Shown: positions 46,440-59,004, counted from the stretch's first letter. The stretch is DNA of 64,000 nucleotides from Chelonoidis abingdonii (GCF_003597395.2 NC_133777.1:64623522-64687521), one strand, 5' to 3'. Program-made: numbers and translations. The notes: generated from the sequence alone by a model not told the origin.

Positions 46440-46650
46440 GGGAGGCAGTGTTCCCTGGACTGGGACTGAAGACCTGGGTTTTATTCCCAGCTCTTCCACT
46501 GGCCTTCTGGGTGAACTAGGCCAAGTTCAATTGCCTCTCGGCCTCAGTTTTCCCATTTTGCAGATGGACATAATGATACTGATCTTCTTTGTAAAGTGCT
46601 TTGAGATTGGCTGATCAAAAGCACTATATAAGAAATAGGTATTATTACTG
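46440..46650 (+). mobile_element. MIR/CORE-SINE-like ancient repeat
   Basis: Shows 'gggttttattcccagctctt' (box-B-like), 'ctgggtgaactaggccaagt', 'cctcagttttcccat' and the L2-type tail 'aagtgctttgagatt...gcactatataag...tattatta'. The order and motifs match amniote MIR/L2-tailed SINEs. It is degraded, as expected for its age. Confidence 0.78.
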
Positions 46651-46819
46651 ACTTATTACTTTCTGCAGCATATGTTTCTTGGAGTCTCACATCCCTGACC
46701 TAGGAAAAGGTGCTGGGGGTGTAGGCTGAGAAATGACCATGATTCGATAGCAGGGTTTTAAAAAGGCCTTTTTAAAAATGTTCAGCAAAACTTTAAATAC
46801 TAATTTTTGGTACGAGTAC

Positions 46820-47720
46820 TCTTTCGGCCCCTCCTGAGTTTGGCAGAACAAGGACTGGGTTCCGTTCCAGGGTTCCGTATTCATGTAACCAAGCCAACGC
46901 GGCCCTCGAGCCCCACCCAGTGACTGGATTCATCCCACATCCTGGGCGTCTGGAGGCAGTTACTCCTCTCGCAAGCACCGGAGTTGAGTGTAGCAATATC
47001 TTTTAATAAAGCGACGGAATCCACGCGGCATCTTGGAAGAAACACACAAACAGAGTTTAACACACAATATACTACACCAAACCCACACCACACCGAAGTA
47101 CATTGGCTCGCAGTCTTTTTCCTTAAGTTGTTTAAGTCCCATTCACTCTGTGGGAAGTCCAACAACCCAAAAGTCTCCTAGTCAATGCCGACCCCAAATT
47201 CAAGAGTCTTCTGTAGAGGTCCTCCCCCCAGCCTGGCGTTGAAAGGGGCCCTTACGTGGTCAGGGCCAACTGCCCTGGCTCTCCATGAGGTTCTGCTTCC
47301 GCCTCTCCACGAACTGCCTCCGCCCTTAGCACAGCTCCCTCTCTAGCCTCCAGCCGTCCTCGACAAACACGCTACCGTCCACAGCTGCCGTGAGCTGCTC
47401 CGAGTTGTCCCTGAACTGCTATGCGCTACCGACTCGCTCCGTGTGGCGCACTCCCACCCATTCCACCAGTACTCACACTCTTGCAGTTCACTCCCTCACC
47501 AGCTTGTTCTCGTGTGCTCACTCAGCGCATGCTCTGCGAAATGCATCCACCTCGGCACCAGCTGCTCTGAGGTTTGCGCAGTATAGCTGTCAGTCCCCCC
47601 TAGTTTAGCTGCTCTCAGCTAGTTAATTTCAGCTCTTTGTGATTTCAATCTTAGTGATCTCAGCAATAGTAGGGGAGCCCCAAGTGCTAATGCACCATTT
47701 ACCCAACAGTGAGTATCAGT
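46820..47720. mobile_element. GC-rich LTR-like block, boundaries uncertain
   Basis: A GC-rich, CG-containing block in AT-rich surroundings, with a 'cttttaataaagcgacgg' segment (AATAAA near 47003) and a run of CT-rich, CG-containing sequence at 47230-47600. This is compatible with an LTR or another repeat. I could not find ends or a duplication, and a diverged CpG-rich unique region is also possible. Confidence 0.3.
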
Positions 47721-48404
47721 TAACCTGTATCTAGATTCTTAAGGGGATAAAAATAACTCTGACATTCCACCGTGAGAGAGAGGGGTGGAATGATGCTTCT
47801 GGCTCTGAAGGAGACTGCACCACCAGGCACAGATGCTGTTCCAACCTCTCTCCATTAGTGGGTTTTGAACCATGTCCCTTGTCTAGCAACGTACCCCAAC
47901 TGAGGTTGAGTCTTCTGTCATAAGCAGTCCCACAAGCTCCAGTCACACAATCAGGGTGACAAACTTTTTTTTCCTCCTGCCCCAATAACAAAGAAATTGG
48001 GGATCCCAGAGCTGTTAAAATCACCATCCCAAGCTGCTGTGGGCTTATGCTAAGTTGCCAATGCAAATCTTTCCACACCCTTTGAGATTCTTGACATTCT
48101 TTCCACACTCCCTACAATTCACCACCAGATGTCAGGATACAGCTCATCCTGACTCTGCTTACACACAAATGAAATCCATGTACCATACTGTTATATGCAA
48201 TTTAATACTATTGGGCTGTATTCCTCTTGTACAATTCAGGAAGCTTGCAAGTAAGTAAACCTGGGCCATGCAGCCTTCTGTTTTGTTCAGTTGGCTGGTG
48301 CAAATCATTTCTTATTGTGTAGAAACTGTGAATTATATTTGAAAACAAAGTTAATTAAAACTGATATTTCTGAGGCTTTTGCTCAGGCTATGTAATCAAT
48401 TAGC

Positions 48405-48482
48405 TATCATTTACCATGCACTGTGAAGATGAAAAGCGCTATATAACTGCTAAGTGATATTATTATTTTATTTTATTATTAA
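48405..48482 (+). mobile_element. L2/MIR tail fragment
   Basis: 'gatgaaaagcgctatataactgc' followed by a TATTATT-rich end is the typical 3' tail of L2 LINEs and MIR-type SINEs. Only the tail is recognisable. Confidence 0.55.
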
Positions 48483-49064
48483 CTCTCTGAAATACTGGAT
48501 GCCAGGAGAAGGGGAGCCCAATGGCAGACCTTGTTAAGCAACTCCCAGCCCTCTGTAACTCTGATTTAATAGCAAACTGAGAGTCATTACTATGGAAGCA
48601 CAAAGTGTATAAACGTTAATGCAATATGGCCATTAGCACCAGAGAAGTTCTTAGGGCAAGGAAGCGGGGAAATGAGCAGTGGCTAGGTAGTGGTGGTTGG
48701 TGCGGATCCTGTGCTTGGAAGTGAAGGGACCTGGTGAGTTGTGTATTTGGTCTATTTGTTGCTGTGTGACTGGGATTTGGGGCATCTAAATAAAACAGAT
48801 GAAAGATCAGGGTTGTTGTTTTTTTCCCCTATGTCTCTGGGAGGATCCTGTAGTTGGAACTCTTAGGTCTTTGATTAGACCCAGTGTTTTAGGTCTGAGT
48901 GATTAATCCTTCCCTGGAGGGGCACTGAGCAATGAGACTTGGACCTGGTACATAAATTAGTTTCTGAGCAAACAGGAGTTTCAGAAGGTGTTTGGAAAAG
49001 GAGTGTGGTTCTATCCATCTACGTATGGCCCTACATCACATAGTGAGAGAGAGACTGCTGTGAA

Positions 49065-50040
49065 TTGCCTCAGACGATCTATGTTTTCCTTTCTGCTGAA
49101 GGACTGAAGAGATTTCTGGTGCATGAAGTGCAAATTGGTGTAATGAAGGAGAAGATACATGGCCTGGATGTGCAAATTTCTATGCTACATAATATCCAAG
49201 GAACTGAAGACTTCTTGGATAACTTCTTGCAATCATTGCCACGCTCACCACAGGGAAGGATCAGTAAGGGAACTGGAGAGAGTAGAAACTGCAGAAGGTG
49301 ACTGACAATTTCTGACCCAAAGAGAGAAATTAGGAGGCAATCAACATGGTTAAAAGTAACAAATCCATTATCTGATACTCAGTGAGTCAACTATCAGGGA
49401 ACCCATTACTGAAGAAATGGAAGAGAAAGCACCATTGGACATACCTCATCCTTGCAGTATGAAACAAGGAGCTACCAAGATAGGTTCCTGAACCATCCTA
49501 GGAAAAAAACTGGCAACTCAGTATTAAGAAGAGTTGATAGAGAATTCAGAAAAGGACACACAGACCATGGGACAGTGTCTCTCAATAGAAAAGAGATGAG
49601 ATGTAACTGCAGGATCATGAAATCATATGGCAGGTCTTCGCTGGTGATGATATACATTGGAACCAGGGACTAGGCATCATGTGGAATTACACTGATTATA
49701 GAAAACTTCAGGGATCTTGGAAGGGAGCTGAAGAAGATGATAGTCCAAGTGATCTTCTTGGCGACCCTACCGTCTAATGAGTGAGAGAAGGCAAAATGCA
49801 GAAAATATAGGTTAACTGTTGGTTATGCACCTGGGAGTAAGGGTGAAGGCTCTGGTTTTGTGAATTGGTGGGCCACATTTCAGTCAGGCGGGGGAGGAGA
49901 GGAGAGGACTGTAGAAACAGGATGTCCTGCATCTCAGAGGTAAGAAGGCTAAATTTTCATTAGGAGATTAGCTGGGGTAGTCAGGATGTTAAATTAGCAA
50001 AAGGAAGGATGCTAAGAAGGCAAATATGAGTCAGTGTTGG
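49065..50040 (+). pseudogene. CR1 ORF1 (coiled coil + esterase) remnant
   Basis: The N-terminal part (49065-49300) encodes a stretch with heptad-like hydrophobics (GVMKEKIHGLDVQISMLH), consistent with the coiled coil of CR1 ORF1. Further on, LVMIYIGTRD at 49642-49671 corresponds to the VGTND-like block of the SGNH esterase domain (the Asn is replaced, here Arg). The frame then breaks at the stop at 49671-49673 and resumes shifted. ORF1 proteins of CR1-type LINEs act in RNP formation; this copy is inactive. Confidence 0.65.
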
Positions 50041-50065
50041 TGTGTCATGAACAAATTGAACTGAC

Positions 50066-50410
50066 ATGGCAAAGAAAGTGAAGAGAAGAAATTTTTCAGT
50101 TGCTTATACCAATACTAGGAGTGTGGGTAATAGGCAAGAGGATTTGGAAATTCTCACTGATAAGAAATTTGATATAATTGGCATTACTGAAACCTGGTGG
50201 GATGATTCACATGATTGGAATGTTAATGTTACAGGTTATATAACCTGTTCAGGAGGCACACTGAGATGGTAAAAGAAGTGGGGGGCATTCTACATTAAAG
50301 ATGCCATTATTTGTTTTTGATTTATTGATTACTGAGAACTGCAGGATCTCAACTGCATGTGGATCAATGTGTTAACTAACAAAGCTAAGGAGAGAGCTGT
50401 GGTGGGGTCT
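50066..50410 (+). pseudogene. CR1 ORF2 endonuclease N-terminus, truncated
   Basis: The frame at 50066-50272 reads an APE-type endonuclease start: NTRSVGNRQEDLEIL, then FDIIGITETWWDDSHDW near 50168-50215. The ITETWW block contains the conserved Glu of the APE nuclease active site. A stop at 50270 and frameshifts follow. A further weak segment lies at 50340-50410. The MITE at 50415 truncates it further. Confidence 0.85.
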
Positions 50411-50414
50411 GTTA

Positions 50415-50680
50415 GGATGTGTCTACACAGCAAACAGCAGCCCACAAAGTGATTCTCGGAGCCCAGGTCAATAGACTTGAGCTTGGAAGGCTCATGCTAT
50501 GGTGCTAAAACTAGCTGTGTATACATTTAGTGTCTGAAGCTTAGGGAGCAGGTGGGCTTCAAAGCCTGAGCTCCAGCCTGAGCCCTGCCATCTACACAGC
50601 TGTTTTTAGTGCCGTAATGTGAGCCTGAGTCTGTGGACCTAGGATTTGAGATTCACTGCTGCTCACAGTGTAGACTCACC
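50415..50680. mobile_element. MITE of the GTCTACAC group, in CR1
   Basis: Ends GGATGTGTCTACACAG and the complement of CACAGTGTAGACTCACC, an inverted repeat. Flanking triplets are TTA (50412-50414) and TTC (50681-50683), a one-mismatch 3-bp duplication. The interior holds self-complementary blocks such as 'agcctgagctccagcctgag'. Confidence 0.7.
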
Positions 50681-51040
50681 TTCACAGACCACCAAATAAA
50701 ACTACACAACAGGGTGAACTACTCCTTAAGCACCTCTCTGTAATGAATGTGTGTGGGGGGAATTGCAGTGTTGGGAAAACTTCAGTGTTGGAGACGTATG
50801 GTGGGGATCTCATGGAGCCAGTAGTAAAACATCATTAGAGTTGCTAAAAATCTTATATGATGATGATCTTCTAAAACAAAATGTCTTAATACAACCAAAT
50901 GCAAAATTATACATCTAAGAACAAGGAATGTAGGCCATACCTACAGAATGGGGGACTGTAATGTAAAGGCCTGAGATATATGGGAAGGTTAGACCAGATG
51001 GTCTAAGAGGCCCCTTTGGCCCTAAACTCTATTAATCTGA

Positions 51041-51150
51041 GCATGGGACCCAGTTCTCCTCTCCTACCGGTTTTAGATCAGTGTAACTCCATTGGCTTCT
51101 GTAGAATTACTCCTGATTTACACCAGTGTAAGTGAAAAGAGAATCAGGCC
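51041..51150. repeat. Ancient dispersed palindromic repeat
   Basis: Imperfect palindrome: 'cagttctcctctcctac' at the left pairs loosely with 'gtgaaaagagaatcaggcc' at the right, around 'actccattggcttctgtaga'. Similar blocks occur at 16575-16641 and 17640-17790. The family is not recognised. Confidence 0.5.
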
Positions 51151-51841
51151 TATAATTTTTTTGTGGAGTGTTTTGTATGGGAGGTGTTCAGAAGTAGCAG
51201 TTCAAGAACGGTGGAGTGTGCACTAGCAGGTACACAAGAGCCAGGAGCTGTAGTGATATGCACCAGCAGGGACCAATTGTCCCCCTCACCTTTGCGCTCA
51301 GGAGAACATACTTGTAACTTCCTCATACCAGTTTGAGATTCTGCAGAATCTGAAGGGCAATGGGAATCTTCTCCAGTGAGCATGTCATTCCAGAACTGAC
51401 TACTTCAGGGTTCTTTCACCTTCCTCAGAGTTATCTGGTGCTGGCTGTTGTCAAAGACACAATACAGGGGTCTGGTCCAGCACTTCCTATGTTTCACTGA
51501 CATCAGTGAACTTATCCCTGCTTTCCTGAACTCAACATGAGAAGCAGGCCTCCAGTGCAGAGAGAGTGGGGCAAAGGTCCCCTTCCGTCCTTATCCTGCT
51601 ATAACCAGCTCCTCCATACCAGGACAGCCACAAATGGACGTCTCTGTTTACTAAGGCCTCAGTTTGGCAAAGCACGTAGTCTTGTATTTAAATCCAACCT
51701 TAATCAGGAAAGAATTTAACCACATATTTAACTTGAAGCATGTGCTTAACTCCCACTAAAGTCAATAGGGCTGAGCCATGTTCTTGCATAGAGAGAGTTT
51801 GCTGAGTTGTTGTCAAAAGGCCCAATCTTGCAAATACATAA

Positions 51842-52131
51842 GGGCTTGGCTACACTCGAAACTCCAAAGCGCTGCCACGGGAGCGCTCCCGTGGCAGCAC
51901 TTTGAAGTGCAAGTGTGGTCGTGGCGCCAGCGCCTCTCCCAGCGCTGCAGGTATTCCACCTCCCCGTGGGGATTGGCTTACAGCGCTGGGAGCCGCACTC
52001 CCAGCGCTGGGGCACTGTTTTCACTGGCGCTTTGCAGTGCTGTAACTTGCTGCGTTCAGGGGTGTGGTTTTTTTTCCACACCCCTGAGCGAGAAAGTTGC
52101 AGTGCTGTAAAGCGCCAGTGTAGCCAAGGCC
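51842..52131. mobile_element. 290-bp MITE with a perfect 28-bp palindrome
   Basis: Ends GGGCTTGGCTACACT and AGTGTAGCCAAGGCC, flanked by TAA (51839-51841) and TTA (52132-52134). Contains the palindrome GCTGCCACGGGAGC / GCTCCCGTGGCAGC at 51871-51898. It shares AGCGCTG-type and GAGCGAGAAAGTTGC-type segments with the element at 41658-42327. Confidence 0.82.
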
Positions 52132-52134
52132 TTA

Positions 52135-55100
52135 GTGAATAGTGCTTACTACCGTAAGTAGTTCAATTGATTTCAGTGGAACTATTCAGGGGATTTCATA
52201 CTAAACTCAGTGGAAAATGATTGCAAGCTTGAGCTCCAGAGAAGCCATATCAAAGCGTGATAGAAAAAGATTGATTCCCGTTAATACTGCACTCAGTTCT
52301 GCTGATGTCACCCACAATATCACTTTTCAGCAAGAGGATGGTGCCAGCAGGAAGCTCAGAAATTCAAATGTTAATTTAAAGCAAACTGTTTTAAAACCAT
52401 TTCCCCATGAGACTTCAGGGTCGTATACAGAGTGAAGCAAAAAAGGAGCACATCTTTATTAAGGCAAAATCTGGGCTGCCACACAGACTGCTGTGCAAAA
52501 ATAATAAAAGCTTGACTTCATAAACAAGTCAGTGTCTTAGCTCAAGGTTTTGAACCTTGACATACAGTTTCTTTGCTTTTGTGACTTTGTGTCAGAGGAT
52601 TAACATTCCTTAAATGCAGCTATGTGTTTGTAGGAGAATTTCCTCTCTTAGTATTAGCATAAAACAGTGATTTTCAACATTTTTTGAACATCTGCTGAAC
52701 TCTAAAAAAAATTTCAAATGGAAGTGTGGACCCCTTTGGAAATCTTAGACATAGTCTGCAGACTCCCAGGGGTTGAAAACCACTGGCATAAAAGAACAGA
52801 ACATGTAGTGGATCTTAGTAGTATGTGCATAGAAGTTGACAAATAAGATTGTTGAAAGCTATTCTGGTTTATCATGTTGAGACAGAGAGTGGGCCAGCCT
52901 CTTGCGTCTATTATATCCCTTTCATGCTGCTCCAGCAGTACAAAGGGGCTATGCAACTAGTTTAACCAACCTCCTTAGAATTCCTTTGAAGTGCCCGGTT
53001 CTGTTTTACATACCTGCAAACCCCACTCCTCCACCCGCCCACCTTCAGGGTAGTGGGCATGCCTGGCTGTTCCCAGTTACTGGAATGGCCCACTGGGGCC
53101 ATAGGCAGCAGAATCTTAGAGCAACTTTGAGGCATAAAGCCATCTTTGGCTCCCTCCAACCCTACCTCAAGTTCTCCTTCAAACACAGCTCACCCAGGCC
53201 TAAAATGTGATCCTTGAAATCTTTCCTCATGAGAGTAGCTCCACTGCTTCATGTGCATAAGGACTACCTATCTGAGTAAACTCAGGACTGGGCTTTTAAT
53301 CTGTAGGATGCCTGACTGGTGGGAATGTCTCCTTTTGGACCAGTGTAGTATATATTTGTGTTAGTGGAGTGCTGTTCATGCTATAGGTTTATTAGCTAAA
53401 AAAAGAAATGGACATTTTTTCTTGAAAGACTTTGTTTCAGGATCGCTAACCATAAAGACACGTTTGCCTTTTTATCTGTCTTTCATGAAAATAAGTGTCT
53501 TTGATTATTCTGGAAGTCTTGCATGCCAAGTTTCAGCCTGGGACACAGTTTACAGTCAAGTTATAAAGCCGTAGGGACATACTGACAAATTCCCATTGAC
53601 TCCAGAAGTATAAATAGTGATGGTGTAACGTTTAAGTACTGCAATTTAGAAAAAGATTTAGGATCAGATGCATTTCTCCATTTAGCCAGACAGGGAAACA
53701 AAAGCAGGTGAAAATAGAGCAGGGAGTGTGTTAGGAGAGAAGCAGTGGTTCCATGGGATGTCTCTTCCTTCAGCCTATGAAAGGTTGGATTAGCCAATAC
53801 ATACAAGTTACTTATACATAAACACACAGACATAAATCCCCACCCCCATTAACAGGTAATAAATACACAGTATTAATATGGTATGTATTATATTAAATCC
53901 GAGTGTTGGATAGTCATGCTAAATTGAATTATGTTTACTCTTCCTTATGCTAAGGGGTGTGGGGGGGTGTGTGTGGATGTGTCTGTGTCTATGTTCCACA
54001 ATACCTTGTAACGGTACTAATCAGCATTTGGCATAGGCAGATAGGAAACCTGTCAAAGTAAAGATGCATGAATGTTCTGCTATGGTACAAGCTGGTGAGT
54101 GTTTTCATGCCTGTTGGTACCTGGATTGTGATGTCCAAAACATGAGAATAAAGTAAGGTACCCAAGAACGAGTTAAGGAACTTGGGGATTGGATCTTGGA
54201 TGATGTACTGCAAGCCCTCTGACTTGTAAATAGGTCTGGTATAAATGGAGGTAGTTTTGAGGGGAGTATACGGTGAACTGAACACGCTGCCAGAGCCCAC
54301 TTTCTGGAAGGATTGGTAACTTATTAACTTTTTCTTACCTGTACTGCTTTGTCTTTAGACAATAAATTGGCTAAGCTTGGTTATTTTGTCTCTTGGACAT
54401 TTTTAATACTGAGCTGCAAGTGTAGTCAAGCCATTGGCTGCATATTTAGCAATAGTTGTGTAAATGTGTAAGACATAAGATATACCTACATGACTTGTTG
54501 CATCTTCTGAAATGTGTATGTACTTTAATTAAAAAGTATAAAATCGTCACCTTCTCAGAGGCTGATAATTTGACTAAAGATTGCCACCTTTGGTGTTTGT
54601 TGTAATTATATCATGCTACAGTCATTCTTGGGTGGGATCTTTGAAAGTGACTAAAAATGGCTTATGAGAACAATAAGACATGCTGTTACATCACTTAGGT
54701 GTTTTGAAAATCCTGCTCATTTTGTCAAATTCCTCTTTGGTGTATCTGCACTTGAGTACACTGGATTATGTAAATGTGTGTTGCATACTTGCCTTTGATT
54801 GCTAACTTTGACTAGTAAACAAAAATGAGTCGAATACCAGTTCATAGTGGAAAAATCCAAGAGACAGATTCTGAACATATTTGGCTTACGTGAGATGTGT
54901 CCTGATGATGTGAGGTAGCTCTGTTTGGGTTGCTTTTACTCACAGCTGAGCTCAACTCTAGGCCAAAGAGATGTGTTGCCTCTGTTTTATGGGTCAGTGA
55001 ACCAATTTAAAGCAACATTGTACAGTGTTGTCTTAATTCTACCAGTTATACATAGCTGTAGCAACATCACATGGAAATGCAAACAGAAAGTTTGACTGGC

Positions 55101-57023
55101 AAAGCAAGAAATGTGTGTTTACATTTACAGTTGATCAACTAGGTTTGTAACTAAGAGAATCATTTCCTAATTTTCTTCTGTCTGTTAGTATACCTGTTTC
55201 CTGATAACTCATGCAGCTCATTTTAAAACCATGTGTTTTATGTTCAAGCTAAATAGCAAGCATGGGTATTAGAGGGGGCTATGTCTCTTCCACTTGTATT
55301 TAGGAAAGGATTCCAGATTCTGCACAGAAACTTCTGGATCCTAACGCAAAATTATGTTGAGCCAGAGAGGATCAGTGATCAAAAATGGAGGCGACCTACT
55401 TGTTGAGTAAACTCCTAAGACGATAGTGACTATAATTGAAACCATGACAGGGCTTCAGAATTCTGGACATACAGGGAGATATTCTAGTGGCTGTCAGTGC
55501 AGACAAATCTGCATGTGAATAATGCCCAACTCTCTGTACATGTCTTTGTCTAGAAACTGTAAGTTCTTTCTTTGTATGTTTGATCAAGGAGGGAAGGTTT
55601 TCATCTATCTTTTTCAAATGCCACTTTTTTTTAACATGGTAAGGACCATGGCAGCTTTTGAGAAACTTATTCTCAATAGTTTCTCTTTTCATTTTGAGAC
55701 TAGCAAAATGAAGCTGTTCCCTTAGACCATAAAATGAATCCTCTCCTTTTTCCTGTTGTCTAGAATCCATTTTAAGAATAGAGTTCAGCAGGTTAAAACA
55801 TTTTAAAGTCCTGAAAGTTTTTAATTTAAGGAGGACGCTACCAAATGACATTTCACTCTGAATATTTTTCACTTGCTATGGTTACAAGTTACACCAAAAA
55901 TTACTATAACCCAATGAAATTAGATAAAAAATTTCTTGACTTTAATTTTTTTTTTTTAACTTGGTGCATTTGGCAGCAGTTCATGTATTTCACTGTTTCC
56001 TTTTTGGGTGGTTATCTGTAGGGTAATGGACAACATTTTTTAAAATCTGAAATAATGTATGATGCAGCATTTAAAAACGCAGGGTTTGCTCAGAGTTATC
56101 ACAAATGGGTAATGGAAGTTTCCTGGGTCCCCCTGGCAATTGTTAAAGTTATACCTTCCTTTTTTAAAAAACATTTTTTCTCTGTCCCTGTTGCCATATT
56201 AAGAACACACACACACACACACACACTCGCTCGTTACTGCTCCAAGTGCAAAGACTTTGTCTTCATGTATTTATTCTATTTTATTTTATTTTATAATTGC
56301 ACTCCACTATTTTTATATATCTGTGTTAAGATCAATTTCTTTCTTCACAACAAGTAAAGTAGTTCTTTGGTACTTTTTTATTGCAGAACTCCATCTTGCA
56401 TCAAGAACTCTGGATTCCAGATTCCTCTCACATTGAGAATCAAAGATCTTTCTTGTGGAGTTTAATTTAATTTGCAGGCATAACTGCATCACTAGACAAG
56501 AGTAAAAATTCCAATATCCTAATCTCTGTTAAGGGCCAGTTCTCAGGTGCTTTAAATTGAGGATATGGCACTAGGAGATCATTTCAGTTAGTATTCTTCT
56601 GATTATTTCTGCTCAAATCATATAAAGAATTTAAACTGACAGGTTATTACCATTTTATTAAAGGCCCCACCTGAAATCTGGGACCCTTATGCTAGGCACT
56701 GTACAAATACTGTAAGAGACTGTCTTCATCCTGAAGAGCTCACAAACTAAACAGACAACACCAAAAAAGGAGAGGAAGAGGGGGCAGGAAGCAGATGCAA
56801 ACTTACTTGTCTGAGGTCACATAGTAGGCCCAGTGGTAGAGTTAGTGATAGAAATTAGTTCTCCTAAGTCACAGTTCAATTCCTTGTCCAATAATCCACA
56901 TTACCTCTCATCTCTATTTCTCATAAAAATTATTTTCCAGCAGAATCAGGCTGAAGTCAGATTTCCATACCAATTTATCTTAGGCTTTTCCCATCTCTGT
57001 TTTGCAGGAATGTCCAATGATAT
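52135..57023. other. Unassigned stretch
   Basis: AT-rich with no supported exon. The minus-strand 158-codon frame at 55872-55396 has no recognised domain. A (AC) run of about 23 bases lies at 56204-56226. The part at 56640-56830 resembles an old interspersed repeat ('gctaggcactgtacaaatac', 'gagctcacaaactaaa'), but I did not name it. Confidence 0.45.
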
Positions 57024-57026
57024 TTA

Positions 57027-57072
57027 GGCCTGGTCTACACTGGGGTATAGGGAAGGTAGTATAAACATACCC
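57027..57072. mobile_element. 46-bp micro-MITE, TSD TTA
   Basis: Begins GGCCTGGTCTACACTGGGG and ends ATAAACATACCC, flanked by TTA on both sides (57024-57026 and 57073-57075). The left end is identical over 17 bases to the start of the 308-bp element at 15504. Only 46 bases lie between the duplications, so this is either an internally deleted derivative or an incidental end fragment. Confidence 0.72.
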
Positions 57073-59000
57073 TTAGACATATCCAACCAAATTTTTATTT
57101 TGTTTAAAGTGTGTGCTATGATTTAAATAGTCTATAATTCAGACAAGCTTTCTTGCCATCTGTTTTAATAATATACCTTCTTTGTGGTTTTTTTTTATTA
57201 TCATTATTATTATTATTCCTGGTGAATTTTGTAATACAAAACTCAAGATGAGAAAAAGAAATACTGTACTAACGATATACTACTTTATAGGGAGTTAACT
57301 ATGAGACCAGGCTCAAAACAAACACCCATAATGTTGTCCACTGATTATTTATCTAATGGCAGGGAAGATAAGTCTTTATTGTCTCCTGAGGTCAATGGTT
57401 TATCACTGAAATAACATTAATGGTTTGAAAATGTACTTCCTTGGGATGACTAGGATCTTATTTCTAATAAATTCACACTTCAGAGGTCTGAAAGGTTGTA
57501 GTTTTGGCTTCTACCAGGTTCCAGTATCTATTCAAACAGTAATTTCCTCCCCCTGGGCTTGCAGCATTTGGACTCAGAAATGGTCTAACCTCAGTCACTA
57601 AATGAACACTTGGAATTGAAAGCACAAGAGTCTGAGGTTTAGCTGTTACTTGAAGCAGTAACCACCAAACATAAATGGTTTTACGTTGGCTGTCTCTTGA
57701 CATTTTTCAGATCCATCTATTCTTCTGCCGTTTCTTTTGTTTACCGGGCACTTTTAATTTAGCCTGTTAACCCTGTTCTCACCCCAGCAAACATTGATAG
57801 CTTGGAGACTGGCGTAATCTCATTTGGAAGACATATTAATAAAAATTCATAAAGTGCAACATTTATTTTATGCTTCATATAAAATCCTGATGCTCTTGTT
57901 TCTTAAGGTAAGCACAATTTGAAATTTAGTAGGAAATGGAACTATTGGGAAATTAGTTTTAAAAATGGCTATCTAATGAGATCTGTTTTTTGAATTTATA
58001 TTGTTCCTAGTGATTTAAGCTTAGTTTTAGTGTAGCCTGGAGTGCTTCATTCATGGAGAATGATTGATTGAGAAAATAATTAGTATGGGCTGTCTCTTAC
58101 TGTGTATGCAAGCACTGAGACTGTGCAGCATCATTAATATTACATTTAGATCCCAGAAATCATAGCTATTTTAGAAAAAAACAAGGATGCATATTGTAGG
58201 AGATGAAATACTACAGAGCAGTAGACATAAATAATATCGCTCTGTCTACTTTTGAGTTTCCAAAAAAATCTCTTTTTTTATAATAATTATTCGTAGCCAC
58301 AGGAGCTAATCTCAAAATCCTGCCCTATCACAGGGAAAGACTATCACGCTCAAAATTAATTTTGGCATCGTTCTTTCATTCAGTATATCCAATCTCCAGA
58401 ACAGTACACAGACCCTGAGGAATTGTTCCCCTTTTTTGGGAGGGTTTGATTTAAGTGATAACTTGAAGTAACAAAAGAATTCTTAGCTTCCTTCCCAAGA
58501 CTAGTTGTTCCTAGTTACCCTGGGCCCAGGAAGATACTTTCATTCCCATTTTGTGAGGGCCAGAGCTAACTGGACCAGACTGCAAGCAAGACTGAGCTGT
58601 ATTAGCCCTTAACTTTAATGCAGGGTTCTGGCTCCTTTGCTTGGAGTGGCTCCACGCAGGAGAGCTTGGCATTCCTATACCGGTCGGTGCTCTGCTCTGT
58701 TGCATACTTGTAGAACAAATAAATGTTACCTCGCCTGTTTGCACCTTTAAATTTAAATGGCAGAATTTACACCTAGCATTTCTTGCTTTGACTTTAGAAA
58801 TGACCAAGGTCATTAATCTATGGGTAGAGTGTGAATTTAAAAGCAAACTAATAAAAAAAGCCACAGCTGCTTCAACTTAGACTTGATCCACATATGTTGT
58901 AGTACCGAGGCTGATGAAATCAGCTCACTCTCTAAATGTGAAGACTACTGCCTTACTGCACAAACTGTAGGTCTATCTATGACATGGGGTGGGGGGAGCT
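57073..59000. other. Unassigned stretch
   Basis: AT-rich with no supported exon. A TTATTA-rich tract lies at 57190-57215. Confidence 0.45.
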
Positions 59001-59004
59001 GCCG

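Larger units (their letters stand above)
49040..51015 (+). mobile_element. CR1 LINE copy, ORF1 to 3' tail with internal deletions
   Basis: A plus-strand, internally deleted CR1: ORF1 remnant (49065-50040), ORF2 endonuclease start (50066-50410), a MITE insert (50415-50680), then late ORF2 (peptide-like 'gcaaaattatacatctaaga' near 50902 corresponds to the RT C-terminal region) and a tail near 50980-51015 ('ggttagaccagatggtctaa'). The order is correct for a single LINE copy, but most of the RT is missing. Confidence 0.75.

Noticed and set aside
46820..47720. CpG-island promoter of a host gene
   Set aside because: GC-rich with CG pairs, but no adjoining first exon or splice donor could be supported; kept only as a low-confidence LTR-like block.
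55396..55872. 158-codon minus-strand open frame
   Set aside because: No domain recognised; Lys-rich, AT-driven composition and no conserved motif.
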